A DNA stretch of 64,000 bases from Streptomyces sedi (lineage in GTDB: Bacteria; Actinomycetota; Actinomycetes; Streptomycetales; Streptomycetaceae), in contig NZ_VDGT01000007.1 in NCBI RefSeq assembly GCF_006335015.1, forward strand, positions 62,001-126,000, read 5' to 3'. The position numbers and the translations under genes are program-made. The stretch's first letter is position 1; each line of letters opens with the position of its first letter. A model generated the notes under the pieces. The model did not search any database. It was not told the origin of the DNA and saw only the letters and a list, made by a program, of their open reading frames with translations. This document shows positions 7,364 to 16,045 of the stretch, piece after piece.

Positions 7364-9619
7364 ATGGCGAACTCTCTCTATCGGATCGGGCGGTGGGCCT
7401 TCCGGCGGCGCCGGCTCGTGGGCGGCCTCTGGCTGGGGGCCCTGCTGGTGGCCGTCCTCGCCGCCGCCGTGGCGCCGGCGGCTGAGGAGGAGGACCTCTC
7501 CATGCCCGGCACCGAGTCCCAGGAGGCGTTCGACCTGCTGGGCGAACGTTTCCCCGAGAGCAACGCGCAGGGCGCCGAGGCCCGCGTCGTCTTCCGCGCC
7601 CCCGACGGGCAGCGGGTGACGGCCGCCGAGCACCGGGCCGTCGTCGAGGAGACGCTGGGCGCACTGGGCACGGGCGAGCAGGTCGCCTCGGCCACGGACC
7701 CCTACGAGACGGGGGCCGTCAGCGAGGACGGCACCATCGCCTACTCCACCGTCGCCTACGACGTGGACGCCCTCGACCTGACCGACGCGTCCAGGGACGC
7801 CCTCGGCGAGGCCGCCGACCGGGCCGCGGACGCGGGGCTGACCGTCGAGGTCGGCGGCTCCGCCCTCGACTCGGAGGAGGAGCCGGGCGGCACGACGGAG
7901 ATCATCGGCGTCGCGGTGGCGGCGGTCGTGCTGGTCGTCGCACTCGGCTCCGTGGTCGCGGCCGGGCTGTCGCTGCTGACCGCCCTGGTGGGCGTGGCCA
8001 TCGCCTTCGGCCTGGTCTCCGCGCTGGCCGTTCCGCTGGGGCTGACGTCCACCGTCGCCATCCTGGCGTTGATGCTGGGGCTCGCCGTCGGCATCGACTA
8101 CGCGCTGTTCATCACCTCCCGCTACCGCGACGAGCGGTCCCGGGGCCATGTGCCGGAGGAGGCCGCGGGGCGCGCGGTCGGCACGGCGGGGTCCGCCGTC
8201 GTCTTCGCCGGCGCGACGGTCTTCATCGCCCTCGTCGGGCTCGGCGTCGTCGGCATCCCCGAGCTGACCCGGATGGGTCTGGGCGGCGCCGGGGCCGTCG
8301 CGCTGGCGGTGCTGGTCGCGCTGACGCTGGTGCCGGCGCTCTTCGGGTCGTTCGGCGATCGGGTGCTCGCCCGCGCCGCCCGCCGGAGTGCCGCGGGGCC
8401 CGAGCGGAACGGGCACCCCGAGACCGTGGCCGTCCGCTCCGCCAGGCCGGGGCTCGGCGTCCGCTGGGCGGGCCTGGTGCTGCGCCGGCCGGTGGCCGTG
8501 CTGCTGGTCGCCGGGCTCGGCCTCGGCGCCGTCGCCCTGCCGGCGTTCCAGCTCCAACTCGGCCTGCCGGGCGACGAGTCCAAGTCCGTGGAGACCACCG
8601 AACGCCGCGCCTACGACCTGCTCTCCGAGGGCTTCGGCCCCGGCTTCAACGGCCCGCTGACGGTGGTCGTCGACACCGCCGAGTCCGGGGAGACCCGGGC
8701 CACGGCGGACCTGGTGGTCGAGACCGTGCGGGAGGTGGAGGGCGTCGCCTCCGTCGGGGAACCGGTCCTCGGCGAGGACGGGGACACCGCCCTGCTGACC
8801 GCCGTCCCGGAGACCGCGCCGAACAGCGGCGAGACCAAGGAACTGGTCGGCGCCCTCAGGGAGGCGCTCTCCGCCGTCGAGACCGACACGGGCTCACGCG
8901 TCCTGGTCACCGGCACGACCGCGATGAACATCGACATCTCCGAGGCGATGTCCGACGCACTCCTGCCCTATCTGACCGTCGTCATCGGCCTGGCGGTGCT
9001 GCTGCTCGCGGTCGTCTTCCGCTCGGTCCTGGTCCCGGTCAAGGCCGCGCTCGGCTTCCTGCTGTCGGTGGGCGCCGCGTTCGGGGTGCTCGTCGCCGTC
9101 TTCCAGTGGGGCTGGGCGGCCGACCTCGTCGGCATCGAGCAGACCGGGCCCGTGATGTCGCTGATGCCGATCCTGATCATCGGGATCGTCTTCGGCCTGG
9201 CCATGGACTACGAGGTCTTCCTGCTCAGCCGGATGCGCGAGGCGTATGTGCGCGGCGCCTCCCCCGACGAGGCGGTCGTGAGCGGCTTCCGGCACAGCGG
9301 ACGCGTGGTCGCCGCGGCGGCGGTCATCATGGTCAGTGTCTTCGCCGGGTTCATCGGGATGAGCAGCCCGACGATCCAGACGATGGGCGTCGGGCTGGCC
9401 GCCGCCGTCGCGTTCGACGCCTTCGTCGTCCGCATGGCGATCGCCCCCGCCGTTCTGGCGCTGCTGGGCCACCGCGCCTGGTGGATGCCCCGTATCCTGG
9501 GCCGCGTGCTGCCCAGTGTGGACATCGAAGGTGAGGGCCTGGACCGGCGGGAGCCGGCCCCCGCCACCGGAACGGAGCCGGCCGCGGCGCCGCTCCCCGT
9601 CAGCCGGCACCGGCGCTGA
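7364..9619 (+). CDS. MMPL/RND family transporter
   Basis: A 751-residue inner-membrane exporter of the MmpL type, a class that moves lipids or hydrophobic compounds using the proton gradient. It has an N-terminal TM followed by an extracytoplasmic domain, then an MMPL TM block (LALMLGLAVGIDYALFITSRYRDE), a second porter domain and a second TM block (GIVFGLAMDYEVFLLSRMREAY). Both blocks carry the GxxxDY charge motif. The ATG at 7364 follows GGAG at ten bases; the open frame upstream lacks similarity. The histidine kinase gene starts seven bases after its stop, so the two are probably co-transcribed. Confidence 0.92.
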   Translation: MANSLYRIGRWAFRRRRLVGGLWLGALLVAVLAAAVAPAAEEEDLSMPGTESQEAFDLLGERFPESNAQGAEARVVFRAPDGQRVTAAEHRAVVEETLGALGTGEQVASATDPYETGAVSEDGTIAYSTVAYDVDALDLTDASRDALGEAADRAADAGLTVEVGGSALDSEEEPGGTTEIIGVAVAAVVLVVALGSVVAAGLSLLTALVGVAIAFGLVSALAVPLGLTSTVAILALMLGLAVGIDYALFITSRYRDERSRGHVPEEAAGRAVGTAGSAVVFAGATVFIALVGLGVVGIPELTRMGLGGAGAVALAVLVALTLVPALFGSFGDRVLARAARRSAAGPERNGHPETVAVRSARPGLGVRWAGLVLRRPVAVLLVAGLGLGAVALPAFQLQLGLPGDESKSVETTERRAYDLLSEGFGPGFNGPLTVVVDTAESGETRATADLVVETVREVEGVASVGEPVLGEDGDTALLTAVPETAPNSGETKELVGALREALSAVETDTGSRVLVTGTTAMNIDISEAMSDALLPYLTVVIGLAVLLLAVVFRSVLVPVKAALGFLLSVGAAFGVLVAVFQWGWAADLVGIEQTGPVMSLMPILIIGIVFGLAMDYEVFLLSRMREAYVRGASPDEAVVSGFRHSGRVVAAAAVIMVSVFAGFIGMSSPTIQTMGVGLAAAVAFDAFVVRMAIAPAVLALLGHRAWWMPRILGRVLPSVDIEGEGLDRREPAPATGTEPAAAPLPVSRHRR

Positions 9620-9626
9620 GCCGGCC

Positions 9627-10871
9627 GTGACACGCGGCGAAGGCGGCGGCCCACGCGCGCGCGGCGCGCGGTGGCGGGAGGGCGCGGTCCTCGGAACGGC
9701 GTTCGTGCTCTGCCTCTTCGGCGGCGTGATCCACGTCGACGACACCCTGTCGGCGCCGCCGCCCGCCGCCTACCTCGTCGCCCTGGCGTCCTGTGCCGTG
9801 CTCCCCGCGCGGCACCGGGCGCCGCTGGCGACCCTGGCGGCCACGACGGCGATCGGGGTACTCGTCCCGTTCCTCGGGCTGCTGCTCAGCCCGCCGATCG
9901 TGGCGCCCGCCGTGGTCGCCGCGCACGCGTTCGCGCTCGCCGCGCCCGGCGAACGGCGCGCCGCGGGCGGGGTCTCGCTCAGCGCGGCGGCGCTGCTGCT
10001 CGCCTCCACCCCGCTCTTCGGCGAACTGTCGTGGCAGGACGCCAGCCGGATGGGAACGATGGCGGTGATCCCGTTGATGGCCGGCGTGCTCGGCCGCTCG
10101 ACACGGAACCGGCGCGCCTATCTGACGGCCGTTCAGGAGCGCGCGGCGCGCGCCGAGGAGAGCAGGGAGAGCGAGGCGCGCCGCCGGGTGGACGAGGAAC
10201 GGGTGCGCATCGCCCGGGAGTTGCACGATCTGGTGGCTCATCAGATCACCCTGGCCCACGCCCAGGCGTCGGTCGCGGCCCACCTGTTCGACACCCGGCC
10301 CGAGCAGACCCGCGCCAGCCTCGACGAGCTCGTCGAGACCACGAGCAACGCCCTCGACGAACTGCGCGCCACCGTCGGCCTGTTGCGCCGCACCGGGGAC
10401 GTGGCCGGCCCCGAGGAACCGGCGCCCGGGCTCGCCCGGCTGCCCACCCTGCTGGAGTCCTTCCGCACGGCGGGTCTTGAGGTGACGGTGCGCCACGAGG
10501 GCACGGCGCGGCCCCTGCCTCCCGGGGTGGACCTCACGGCCTACCGCATCGCCCAGGAGGCGCTGACCAACGTGACCAAGCACGCCGGCACCGGGTCCGC
10601 CCGGCTCCGACTGTCCTGGGCGCGCGACCAGTTGACCCTCGCGGTCTCCGACGACGGCCCCGGCGTCACCCCGCCGGACCACACGCCCGGCTACGGCCTG
10701 ATCGGGATGCGCGAACGCGCCACCGCGGCCGGCGGCCACCTCACCGCCACCCACCGCCCCGAGGGCGGCTTCCTCGTGACCGCCCGCCTCCCCCTCCCCC
10801 CGTCCAGGGACCCCCTCCGCTCCACGGGAACGCCCCCGGCGCCCGACCGGCCTCCGGACGGCGCTCGGTGA
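9627..10871 (+). CDS. Sensor histidine kinase, NarL-partner (HisKA_3) class
   Basis: A 414-residue membrane sensor. Hydrophobic segments fill roughly the first 150 residues, then comes the dimerisation/phosphoacceptor box RIARELHDLVAHQ with His200, and a C-terminal HATPase_c domain (N box near ALTNVTKHAG, G box DDGPGV, and GLIGMRERA). The GTG at 9627 lies only seven bases after the MMPL stop. A matching response regulator lies at 11696-12433, separated by a methyltransferase gene, so the pair is probably split within one operon. The signal is unknown. Confidence 0.87.
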   Translation: MTRGEGGGPRARGARWREGAVLGTAFVLCLFGGVIHVDDTLSAPPPAAYLVALASCAVLPARHRAPLATLAATTAIGVLVPFLGLLLSPPIVAPAVVAAHAFALAAPGERRAAGGVSLSAAALLLASTPLFGELSWQDASRMGTMAVIPLMAGVLGRSTRNRRAYLTAVQERAARAEESRESEARRRVDEERVRIARELHDLVAHQITLAHAQASVAAHLFDTRPEQTRASLDELVETTSNALDELRATVGLLRRTGDVAGPEEPAPGLARLPTLLESFRTAGLEVTVRHEGTARPLPPGVDLTAYRIAQEALTNVTKHAGTGSARLRLSWARDQLTLAVSDDGPGVTPPDHTPGYGLIGMRERATAAGGHLTATHRPEGGFLVTARLPLPPSRDPLRSTGTPPAPDRPPDGAR

Positions 10872-10975
10872 CGCTCGGCGATCGGCCGCGCACCGCGGCG
10901 TAGTCGACGGAGTATCCTGCCTCCGGCGCTCGGGGGCGCGTCCCCCGTCTCTCACGACCAACCAGGGGAGCCCCG

Positions 10976-11641
10976 TTGCCCGTTCGGCACGACTACGACG
11001 CGGAACGCGAACTGTGGGATGCATACGCCGCGTCGGCGGTGAGGGACGCGGGCGACGTGGCCGAGCCGGGGTTCCGGTGGACGCAGTACGAAGGCCACGG
11101 TCCCGGCGTCGAGTTGCTCGGCGATCCGGGGAGCGTGCTGGAGATCGGGTGCGGAACGGGGCGGAACCTCGCGTGTCTGGCGCGGCGCGGGGTGGCGGCG
11201 ACCGGCGTCGATCTCTCGCCCGTCATGGTCGCGCACTCCTCGGCGCGTTGGGGAGGGCTGGGGGCCCGGTTCGTCCGCGCCGAGGTGCTGGAGCACCTCG
11301 CCGGCGAGAGCGCGACCTTCGACGCCGTGTACTCGGTCTTCGGGGCGGCCTGGTTCTGCGCCCCCGAGCGGCTGCTCCCCCTGGTGCACGCCCGGTTGAA
11401 CGAGGGCGGTCGTTATGTCTTCTCGCAACCGCCGGCCATTCCGGGGGCGTACGGGCCGCAGGGCATGTACAAGGGCGGCTTCGCCGGCCCGGCGAGGTAC
11501 ACGTACCGCTACAGCCACACCGCGGAGACGTGGGCGGCCATGCTGGAGGACGCCGGGTTCGCCGAGGTGCGCGCCTCGGTCCTGGACGCGCCGACGCCCG
11601 GTCACATCGGCACCCTGCTGGTGCGCGGCACGCGGCGCTGA
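10976..11641 (+). CDS. Class I SAM-dependent methyltransferase
   Basis: A 221-residue protein with the SAM-binding motif VLEIGCGTGRN and the following acidic strand GVDLSPVM; the rest fits a Methyltransf_11-like Rossmann fold. The TTG at 10976 follows AGGGGAGCCCCG, a good ribosome binding site. It lies between a histidine kinase and its likely response regulator, which is unusual; a role in modifying the regulator or just chance insertion cannot be told apart. The substrate is unknown. Confidence 0.82.
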   Translation: MPVRHDYDAERELWDAYAASAVRDAGDVAEPGFRWTQYEGHGPGVELLGDPGSVLEIGCGTGRNLACLARRGVAATGVDLSPVMVAHSSARWGGLGARFVRAEVLEHLAGESATFDAVYSVFGAAWFCAPERLLPLVHARLNEGGRYVFSQPPAIPGAYGPQGMYKGGFAGPARYTYRYSHTAETWAAMLEDAGFAEVRASVLDAPTPGHIGTLLVRGTRR

Positions 11642-11695
11642 GGCGGGGAACGGCGCGGGGCGGCCGGGCGCTCCGCCGTCGCGTCGGCGCCTACG

Positions 11696-12433
11696 ATGTC
11701 CGGCATGACCTCGCAGCCTTCCGGGCGGTCCGAAGCCGGGCACGTCCGGGTCCTCCTCGCCGACGACCAGGCCCTGCTGCGCGGGGCGTTCCGGCTGCTG
11801 CTGGAGTCGGCGGAGGACATCGAGGTGGTCGGCGAGGCCGCCGACGGGCGGGAGGCGGTGCGGCTGACCCGTCGGCTGCGGCCCGACGTGGTGATCATGG
11901 ACATCCGGATGCCGGAGATGGACGGGATCGCGGCCACCGCCGAGATCTGCGCCGACCCGGAGCTGCGCGGCAGCCGCATCCTGGTGCTCACCACCTACGA
12001 GACGGACGAGTACGTCGCGCAGGCGCTGCGCGCGGGCGCCGGCGGCTTCGTCGGCAAGGGCATCGGCGCCGAGGACCTGCTGGCCGCCGTGCGGACCATC
12101 GCCGACGGCGACACGCTGCTGTCGCCGTCGGCGACCCGTTCGCTCGTCGCCCGCTTCCTGGCCACGCCGGACCAGGCGCCGCCGCTCGGGGCGGACCGGC
12201 TGGCCGCGCTCACCCCGCGGGAGCGGGAGATGGTGGCACTGGTCGCGACGGGGTTGTCGAATCAGGAGATCGCGGAGCGGATGTTCCTCAGCCCGTTCAC
12301 GGTCCGGGCCCATGTGCAGCGGGCCATGACGAAGCTGGAGGCCCGCGACCGGGCGCAGCTCGTGGTCATCGCCTACCGGACGGGCCTGGCCCGCGTCGCC
12401 CCCGACGAGGGCGCCGGGGGCCCGTCGCGGTAG
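11696..12433 (+). CDS. LuxR/NarL family response regulator
   Basis: A 245-residue (or 242 from the ATG at 11705) DNA-binding response regulator. The receiver domain shows LLADDQALLRGAF, phosphoacceptor Asp69 in VVIMDIRMPEMDG, the conserved T in LTTYETDEYV and K in GKGI. The C-terminal GerE helix-turn-helix is LTPREREMVALVATGLSNQE followed by RMFLSPFTVRAHV. It should be phosphorylated by the kinase encoded at 9627-10871. Target genes may include the MMPL exporter in the same cluster, by context. Confidence 0.9.
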   Translation: MSGMTSQPSGRSEAGHVRVLLADDQALLRGAFRLLLESAEDIEVVGEAADGREAVRLTRRLRPDVVIMDIRMPEMDGIAATAEICADPELRGSRILVLTTYETDEYVAQALRAGAGGFVGKGIGAEDLLAAVRTIADGDTLLSPSATRSLVARFLATPDQAPPLGADRLAALTPREREMVALVATGLSNQEIAERMFLSPFTVRAHVQRAMTKLEARDRAQLVVIAYRTGLARVAPDEGAGGPSR

Positions 12434-12443
12434 GGCCGCGTCG

Positions 12444-13928
12444 TCAGCGCGAGGATCGGGCGGTGGCGCGCGCCAGCAGGAGCGCGGGCACCGCGGCGAG
12501 CGCGAAGAGGCCGCCCGCGAGGACGACATAGAGGTGGACGCCGGTCGCGGAGCTGACGGGCGCCCCGTCGGCGAGCGCGCCGGGCACCTGGGTCGCCTTG
12601 AGCACCTCTCCCCCGGCGAAGGTGAAGACGACCGAGCCGAGGGCGAGGACGACGGAGACCAGACCGGCGGCCGTGCCCTGCCGTTCGGGTGTGGCGACGC
12701 TGGTCACCATGTTGTAGCCGGAGGCGCCGATGGCGCCGGCGGCCATGCCGACCATGGCGCCGCAGGCGATCGCCGTCGGCAGCGTGGAGACACCGGACAG
12801 CATCGCGAGGGTCGCCGCCGTTCCGAGGGCGATGCCGCCGAGGAGCGGCAACGCGGGCCCGTGGCGGCCCGCGGCCCAGCCGGCGAGGACGCCGCCGAGG
12901 ACGATTCCGGCGTTGGGCGTGGCCAGCAGCACGGCGACCGCCTCCCCCTCGCCGAGGCCGTAGCCGAGCCCCAGGCCGGCGGGAACCTGGGCGACGATGC
13001 TGGTCAGTTGGAGGATGGCGCGGAACGAGCCGGCCGCCAGCACCAGGGCGAGCAGCGTCAGCAGGATCGGGCGGGTGAGTGCCCGCGGGTCGATGACGGG
13101 TTCGTCGACGCGCAGCGCGTGGAACGCCCAGCCGGTCAGCGCGGCGGCGCCGGCGAGCAGCAGCGCGACCGTGCCGCCGTTCAGCCAGCCGAGGTCGCCG
13201 CCGAGGCTTACGTAGGCCAGCACCCCGCCGAGGCCGCAGCCGAGCAGCAGGGCACCGGCCAGGTCGATCCGCCCGGTGCCGCTGACGGGGGGTTCCGGGA
13301 TGAACGCGCGCACGCACACCGCCGCGACGGCGGCGAGCAGCGCGGCCACCAGGAACACGCTGCGCGGGCCGAGGAGTTCGATCACCGGGTCCATCAGGAA
13401 CGGTTCGACGACGCCCACCACGGAGGAGCCGGAGGTCACCAGCCCGACGAGGGCCATCGCCACGCGCGGGGCGCAGATCTGGCGGGCGAGGGCGACGGTG
13501 AGGAAGACGGCGCCGAAGGCGGCGCCCTGGAGGAAGCGGCCGGCCAGGAAGATCCAGAGGTTGGGCGCGGCGAGGCAGACCAGCGCGCCGGCGCAGGCCA
13601 GCACCAGCGTGCCGACGAGTGTGCGGCGCCTGCCGTGGAGGTCGGAGCACTTGGCGAGGAGCGGCGACCAGAGGGCGCCGGCGAGCATGGCGCTCGCGTT
13701 GATCCAGGCGGCCTGGTCGGTGTCGAAGTGGTCGAGTAACTGCGGCAGGACCATCATCGGGGAGCCGATCGCCACGTCGGCGAGGACGTTGGCGAGGGTG
13801 AGCACGACCGCCCACCCGACGAGCCGCCGGCTCCAGGCCGCCTCGGGGCGGTCGGGCCGGTCCGGGTGGTCTGGGCGGTCGGGGTGGTCGGGGGTGAGGG
13901 GGGCGGGGTCGCGCGAGGTCACTTTCAC
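12444..13928 (-). CDS. MFS transporter
   Basis: A 494-residue multi-helix permease convergent with the response regulator (10-base gap). Hydrophobic helices alternate through the protein, and the loop 2-3 region reads CSDLHGRRRTLVG, a form of the MFS D-R-G-RR motif. The N-terminus has a short DHPDRP repeat (encoded near 13850-13885). I chose the GTG at 13928, preceded by GGAG at ten bases; GTG codons at 13937 and 13922 are alternatives. The monooxygenase gene lies upstream in the same direction, so the two may form an operon. Drug or metabolite export is likely; the substrate is unknown. Confidence 0.85.
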   Translation of the reverse strand: MKVTSRDPAPLTPDHPDRPDHPDRPDRPEAAWSRRLVGWAVVLTLANVLADVAIGSPMMVLPQLLDHFDTDQAAWINASAMLAGALWSPLLAKCSDLHGRRRTLVGTLVLACAGALVCLAAPNLWIFLAGRFLQGAAFGAVFLTVALARQICAPRVAMALVGLVTSGSSVVGVVEPFLMDPVIELLGPRSVFLVAALLAAVAAVCVRAFIPEPPVSGTGRIDLAGALLLGCGLGGVLAYVSLGGDLGWLNGGTVALLLAGAAALTGWAFHALRVDEPVIDPRALTRPILLTLLALVLAAGSFRAILQLTSIVAQVPAGLGLGYGLGEGEAVAVLLATPNAGIVLGGVLAGWAAGRHGPALPLLGGIALGTAATLAMLSGVSTLPTAIACGAMVGMAAGAIGASGYNMVTSVATPERQGTAAGLVSVVLALGSVVFTFAGGEVLKATQVPGALADGAPVSSATGVHLYVVLAGGLFALAAVPALLLARATARSSR

Positions 13929-14029
13929 GGTGTGCACTCTCCAGCGCGTCGGGGTTCGGGGCCCGGCGGTCGGCCCGGGACGGGCGGCGCGCCGGGCAGG
14001 GCGGGGCGTTGCGTGGCGGGGTGGCGGGG

Positions 14030-15151
14030 TCAGGGCGCGCCGGCTCCGGCGGCCCGCAGCGCCTCGTCGCGGGCGGCGATGTCGGCCCAGGTGGCGGGCA
14101 CGATGCGGTCCCGTCCGCCGTGGACGCTGTCCTGGGCGAAGTCCACGTAGGGCCGTTGCCGTCGCTCGTAACGCGGGAAGGCGTGGGTGTGGTCGCCGCC
14201 GGCGCGTTCCAGTTCCTCGGCGAGGAAGCGGGCGCCGGTGAGGGCGAGGGAGGTGCCGCGGCCGGAGAGGTAGGCCGCGCAGTGGCCGGCGTCGCCGACG
14301 AGCACGGCGCGCCCCCGGTGCCAGGCGGGCAGGTGGATCTGGGCCGCAGGGGTGAGGAAGAACTCGGGGTCGGCGCGGGCCGCTTCGAGGAGTTCCGGGA
14401 TGCGCCACGAGCGGTGGCCGTCGAACGCGTCGAGCAGGGCCCGCTTCTGACCGTCCAGGTCGCGTCGGTCGAGGTCGGTGCTCTCGGAGCGGAACTGGAA
14501 GACGGCGACGGCCCCGCCCCCGTAGCGGAAGACGCCGGCCATCCGGCCGGGGACGTTGTGGATCGCGTTGGGGCCGCCGGCGTCGGGCTCGTCGGGGAGG
14601 GCGGCGAGGGCGAGGTAGACGCCGAGGTGGCGCGCGTGCTTCTCCTCGGGGCCGAACAACAGGCCGCGTACCGCCGAGTGTTGGCCGTCGGCGCCGATCA
14701 CCAGGTCGTAGCGCCCGGTGTCGCCGGAGGCGAGGCGCGCGTCGACGCCCTCGTCGTCTCCGGCGTTCCCCAGGCTCTCGATCGCGTCGCCGAAGCGGAT
14801 CGCCACGCCGGCCGGGAGGGCGCCGGCGAGGAGGCGTACCAGGTCGCCCCTGAGCAGCTCGATGTCGTCGTCCGAGTCGCTGACCTCGGACATCGGTATC
14901 CGGGCCACGGGTGTGCCCTCGGCGTCGACGAAGCGGACGGCCTCGGACATCCGCACGCGGTGCCGTCGCGCCTCGGCGAGCAGCCCCATCCGCTCGACGG
15001 CCTCGATCGCGTCGCCGCGGATGTCGATGGGGGTGCCGGTGACGCGGAGTCGGGGGGCGCGCTCGACGACGGTGATGTCGTGGCCCCTGACGGCGAGTTC
15101 GCGCGCGCAGGCGAGTCCGGCGACGCCGGCGCCGGAGACGAGGATCTTCAC
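14030..15151 (-). CDS. FAD-dependent monooxygenase (PHBH/TetX class)
   Basis: A 373-residue group A flavoprotein hydroxylase. It starts with SGAGVAGLACARELAVRGH (GxGxxG for the ADP moiety), has the DG motif region VIGADGQHSAVR, and GDAGHC followed by SGRGTSLALTGA for FAD ribityl binding. These enzymes use NAD(P)H and O2 to hydroxylate aromatic compounds or to inactivate antibiotics such as tetracyclines. The gene is divergent from a TetR regulator, with a strong inverted repeat between them, and shares direction with the downstream MFS gene, which suggests an inducible detoxification or modification module. Confidence 0.88.
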   Translation of the reverse strand: MKILVSGAGVAGLACARELAVRGHDITVVERAPRLRVTGTPIDIRGDAIEAVERMGLLAEARRHRVRMSEAVRFVDAEGTPVARIPMSEVSDSDDDIELLRGDLVRLLAGALPAGVAIRFGDAIESLGNAGDDEGVDARLASGDTGRYDLVIGADGQHSAVRGLLFGPEEKHARHLGVYLALAALPDEPDAGGPNAIHNVPGRMAGVFRYGGGAVAVFQFRSESTDLDRRDLDGQKRALLDAFDGHRSWRIPELLEAARADPEFFLTPAAQIHLPAWHRGRAVLVGDAGHCAAYLSGRGTSLALTGARFLAEELERAGGDHTHAFPRYERRQRPYVDFAQDSVHGGRDRIVPATWADIAARDEALRAAGAGAP

Positions 15152-15263
15152 GGGTGCACTCCAGTGATCGAGGGGGCTTCGGGAGAGAAGGGGCGCGAGG
15201 AGGAGGGAGCGGTCCGCGGCGGCGCCGCGCGGGTGGGCAGGCGGGGACCGCGACCATCCACCC

Positions 15264-15290
15264 CTAAAAGAAACAACCTGTCGCTTTTAG
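15264..15290. promoter_or_regulatory. Near-palindromic operator between the monooxygenase and TetR genes
   Basis: CTAAAAG (15264-15270) and CTTTTAG (15284-15290) are perfect inverted arms; inside, ACA and TGT at matching distances extend the symmetry. The element is AT-rich in a GC-rich setting and lies between two divergent starts, as expected for a TetR operator that controls both genes. Confidence 0.7.
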
Positions 15291-15375
15291 CGAGCGTACT
15301 CACTACCCGGTTGCACCGCAACGCCGCCCCTGGCCACAATCAGCTCCGGGCAACGAGGAGAGGTGGAACGCGGCG

Positions 15376-15981
15376 ATGGCCAACGGCACCGCTCACCGGC
15401 AGCCGGCGCGCCGCCCCGGCGGGCGCAACGCACGGGTGCGCACGAGGATCCTCGACGCGACCGTGGAGCTGGTGGCCCGCGACGGCATCGCCGGCTTCCG
15501 CTACGAGGAGGTCGCGGAGTGCGCCGGCGTGCACAAGACGAGCGTCTACCGCAACTGGCCCGACCGCGAGGAGCTGGTGGTCGAGGCGCTGCTCCGCTAC
15601 GCGGAGGACCTCGCCTCGATCGCCGACACCGGCGACATCCACCGCGACCTGGTGGAATTCCTGCTCGCCCTCGCCGGCGGGCTGGAGACGCCGTTCGGCC
15701 AGACCCTCGAACGGGCGCTCCAGCCCGGGCGCCAGAGCCCCACCATCCGGACGCTGACCAGGGTCCTCGACCAGCGGGTCGCCGCCATGACGCGCCGGGT
15801 GGAGACCGCCGTCGAACGGGGTGAACTCCCGCCGGTGGACAGCGGGTTCCTCGGCGAGATGATCTCCGGTCCGGTGCATCTGATCGTCAACCGCGGGGTG
15901 CGCCGCTTCTCCCGCGAGGACGCGGAGCGCGTCGTCGGCGTCGTGCTCGCCGGCATCCGGGCCACCGCCCCCGAGCGCTGA
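15376..15981 (+). CDS. TetR family transcriptional regulator
   Basis: A 201-residue repressor. HTH: RTRILDATVELVARDGIAGF and YEEVAECAGVHKTSVYRNWP; the C-terminal helical domain resembles the TetR_C class with a QTLERALQ-type region. ATG at 15376 with AGGAGAGG about 14 bases upstream. It is divergent from the FAD monooxygenase gene, and a 27-bp near-palindrome lies between, so autoregulation and control of the monooxygenase/MFS genes are likely. The next gene starts 64 bases after the stop and may be co-transcribed. Confidence 0.88.
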   Translation: MANGTAHRQPARRPGGRNARVRTRILDATVELVARDGIAGFRYEEVAECAGVHKTSVYRNWPDREELVVEALLRYAEDLASIADTGDIHRDLVEFLLALAGGLETPFGQTLERALQPGRQSPTIRTLTRVLDQRVAAMTRRVETAVERGELPPVDSGFLGEMISGPVHLIVNRGVRRFSREDAERVVGVVLAGIRATAPER

Positions 15982-16045
15982 GCGCGACCGGCGCCGCCGC
16001 CCTCCCCTACCGGTCGCCCGCCCCCGGAGAAGAGGAGAACCCACG

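Noticed and set aside
13929..15257. Upstream extension of the MFS frame across the monooxygenase gene
   Set aside because: Residues before the GTG at 13928 are Arg/Pro-rich and lie in the wrong frame of the FAD monooxygenase.
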